Shown: positions 5,820 through 7,558 of the stretch, piece after piece | Layout: each line of letters begins with the position of its first letter | Numbering within the stretch: the stretch's first letter is position 1 | DNA from: Acidobacteriota bacterium | GTDB lineage: Bacteria; Acidobacteriota; Vicinamibacteria; Vicinamibacterales; 2-12-FULL-66-21 | NCBI GenBank assembly: GCA_013362195.1 | Contig: JABFWM010000017.1 | Location: 1-7,558 of the forward strand | Length of the DNA stretch: 7,558 nt | Direction of reading: 5' to 3' | Position numbers and translations under genes: made by a program | Notes under the pieces: generated by a model | What the model was told of the DNA's origin: nothing | Seen by the model: only the letters and a program-made list of their open reading frames with translations | The model's database searches: none

Positions 5820-7558
5820 CGACCCGCACAGCGTTCGGGCTGGCGTTGGTCATCGCGGCGGCGGCGGCGGCGCTGCCCGCCGCCCACGGGGCCCGCCGCA
5901 TCCGTCTTCAGGCCGAAGCTCAGGGCGCCGATCGCGCGGAGCACGCGTATCGTGCGAGCAACCGCGGCGTCGCGCGGCTCGAGCAGTTCGATTACGAAGC
6001 GGCCGCGGCGCAGTTCCGCGAGGCGCTGAAGATCGATCCGTCGCTCACCGCGGCCCGCGCGAACCTGGCGATTGCGCTCTACTACGCGGGACAGATCGAC
6101 GACGCGCAGACGGAAGCGCGGGCGGCGCAGCAGGCGCAGCCGCAGCTCGCGCAGCCGCCGTACCTCCTCGGCCTGATCGCGAAAGGCCAGAACCAGGCCG
6201 ACGAGGCGGCGGCGGCCTTCAAACGGGTCCTCGCGATCGACCCCGAGGACGTCGGCAGCCGTGTCAATCTCGGGCAGGTGTATCTGCAGGAGCGGAACGC
6301 GAAGGCGGCGCTGCCGCTCTTCCGCGAGGCGCTTGCGCGCGAGCCGTTCAACGTGACCGCCGCCTACGGGCTGGCGACCGCGCTCGTCCGCGCCGGCGAC
6401 GCCGACGCCGGGCGCGACGCGATGCAGAAGTTCCAGACCCTTCGCGACAGCGCCTACGGCGTCACCTACGCGCCGGGTTACCTGCAGCAGGGCCGCTATG
6501 CGGAGGCGATCGCCTCGACGGGCGCGGAACCCGAACTCGTGAACGAACCGACGCCGGACGTCGCCTTCGTGGACGCGACGGCCGATTCGCTGAAAGGGGC
6601 ATCGGACGCGGCGGGTCGCGGATCCGCCGCGGCGCCGTCGACGGCGGGCGGGATCACCCTCTTCGATCTCGACGGCGATTTCGACGAGGACCTGCTGGTC
6701 GTCGACGAAACGTCGATGCGTCTCTATCGGAACGATGGGGGACGCTTCACCGACATCACGGCGTCCGCGAAGCTCGATGTTCGATCGACGGGCCGCGCCG
6801 TCGGCGCGGTGGCCGGTGACTACGACAACGACGGCAAGGTCGATCTCTGCCTCCTTCGCGAGGACGGTCCACGCCTGTTCCACCAGGCCGCCGGCGGAAC
6901 GTTCGAGGACGTGACGGCGGCGGCGCTGGGATCGGCGGCCGCCGTCGCGGGTGTGCGGACCGGCGCGTTCGTTGACGTCGACCACGATGGCGACCTCGAT
7001 CTGGTGATCGCGGGGAGCGGCCCCGTCCGCCTGCTGCGCAATAACGGCACCGGCACGTTCGCCGACATCGCGGCGGCGGCGGGCCTCGCGTCGGCCGCCA
7101 CCGCGGCGGTCGCGATCGTTCCCACGGACTACGACAACCGCCGCGACATCGATCTCGCGATCGTTGGCGAGCGGGGGCCCGTGCTGTTTCAGAATCGCCG
7201 CGACGGCACGTTTGCCGACGTCGCGCGCGACGTCGGCCTGGCGGCGACCGGTGCGGTGCGTGGGGTCGCCGCCGGGGACGTGAACAAGGACGGCTTCACC
7301 GATTTCCTCTTCCTTCGCGGCGATCAGCCGGCGACGTTCGCGATGAGCGACGGCCGCGGCCGGTTCACGATGCGCGACGCGCCACGCGAGACCGCCGGAC
7401 TCGTCGCCGCGCAATTGCTCGACTACGACAACGACGGGCTCCTGGATCTGATCGGCGCGGCGCCGGCCGGATTGCGCCTCTTCCGCAACCTCGGCACGCG
7501 ATGGGCCGACGTCAGCGGACGCGCGGCGCCGGGCGCCGCCGCGGGCGTGTCGCAGATT
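5816..7558 (+). CDS. Exported TPR plus FG-GAP/VCBS propeller fusion protein (3' end cut by window)
   Basis: The ATG overlaps the upstream stop as ATGA, which points to translational coupling; no close Shine-Dalgarno site precedes it (the nearest purine run, around 5768-5781, is too distant). The frame is open to the window end, giving 581 residues. The N-terminus (MTTRTAFGLALVIAAAAAAL, then PAAHGA) is a signal peptide or signal anchor. TPR units fill about 45-240, for example FDYEAAAAQFREALKIDPS (58-76), AAAAFKRVLAIDPED (141-155) and AALPLFREALAREP (174-187). The propeller-like part runs from about 280, with loops FDLDGDFDEDLLVVD, GDYDNDGKVDLCLL, VDVDHDGDLDLVI, TDYDNRRDIDLAIV, GDVNKDGFTDFLFL and LDYDNDGLLDLI. 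Several of these depart from the calcium consensus. Any ASPIC/UnbV tail would lie beyond the window. TPRs usually mediate protein contacts, so a scaffold or binding role is plausible but unproven. It is related to the adjacent propeller gene and may have arisen by duplication plus a TPR fusion. Confidence 0.93.
   Translation, partial: MTTRTAFGLALVIAAAAAALPAAHGARRIRLQAEAQGADRAEHAYRASNRGVARLEQFDYEAAAAQFREALKIDPSLTAARANLAIALYYAGQIDDAQTEARAAQQAQPQLAQPPYLLGLIAKGQNQADEAAAAFKRVLAIDPEDVGSRVNLGQVYLQERNAKAALPLFREALAREPFNVTAAYGLATALVRAGDADAGRDAMQKFQTLRDSAYGVTYAPGYLQQGRYAEAIASTGAEPELVNEPTPDVAFVDATADSLKGASDAAGRGSAAAPSTAGGITLFDLDGDFDEDLLVVDETSMRLYRNDGGRFTDITASAKLDVRSTGRAVGAVAGDYDNDGKVDLCLLREDGPRLFHQAAGGTFEDVTAAALGSAAAVAGVRTGAFVDVDHDGDLDLVIAGSGPVRLLRNNGTGTFADIAAAAGLASAATAAVAIVPTDYDNRRDIDLAIVGERGPVLFQNRRDGTFADVARDVGLAATGAVRGVAAGDVNKDGFTDFLFLRGDQPATFAMSDGRGRFTMRDAPRETAGLVAAQLLDYDNDGLLDLIGAAPAGLRLFRNLGTRWADVSGRAAPGAAAGVSQI

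Noticed and set aside
5753..7414. 553-codon minus-strand open frame opposite the TPR-propeller gene
   Set aside because: It is an antisense shadow; the plus-strand frame has TPR and FG-GAP motifs throughout and an ATGA junction with its neighbour.

Overview
The window is a dense, GC-rich stretch (roughly two-thirds G+C by eye) of bacterial chromosome. It carries four protein genes and no RNA gene, mobile element or CRISPR array that I can support. The protein families (secreted FG-GAP/VCBS propellers with ASPIC/UnbV tails, TPR fusions, and a sulfatase-fold enzyme fused to TPRs) together with the base composition suggest an Acidobacteriota genome, perhaps of the Vicinamibacteria type. That assignment is inference from gene content, not from a marker gene.

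The genes form two divergent arms around a 250-base intergenic region (3866-4115). The left arm runs on the minus strand. It starts with a 707-residue alkaline-phosphatase/sulfatase-superfamily enzyme fused to C-terminal TPRs (3865-1742). After a 112-base gap comes a CRTAC1-like calcium-loop propeller whose ASPIC/UnbV tail is cut by the window start (1629 to beyond base 1). The right arm runs on the plus strand. It starts with a complete CRTAC1-like propeller with an ASPIC/UnbV tail (4116-5819). An ATGA overlap joins this to a TPR-plus-propeller fusion that is cut by the window end (5816 to beyond 7558).

The layout is mirrored: each arm pairs one TPR-bearing protein with one ASPIC/UnbV propeller. 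All four proteins have an N-terminal export signal or a hydrophobic anchor, so the locus probably acts outside the cytoplasm. One reading is a cell-envelope system in which the propellers and TPRs bind partners or polymers and the sulfatase-fold enzyme acts on a phosphate or sulfate ester. No substrate can be read from the sequence. The enzyme has Thr where classical sulfatases have the Cys/Ser that becomes formylglycine, so a phosphoester substrate is at least as likely as a sulfate ester.

Several very long open frames lie opposite the real genes. They are codon-aligned antisense shadows of GC-rich coding sequence and are not annotated.
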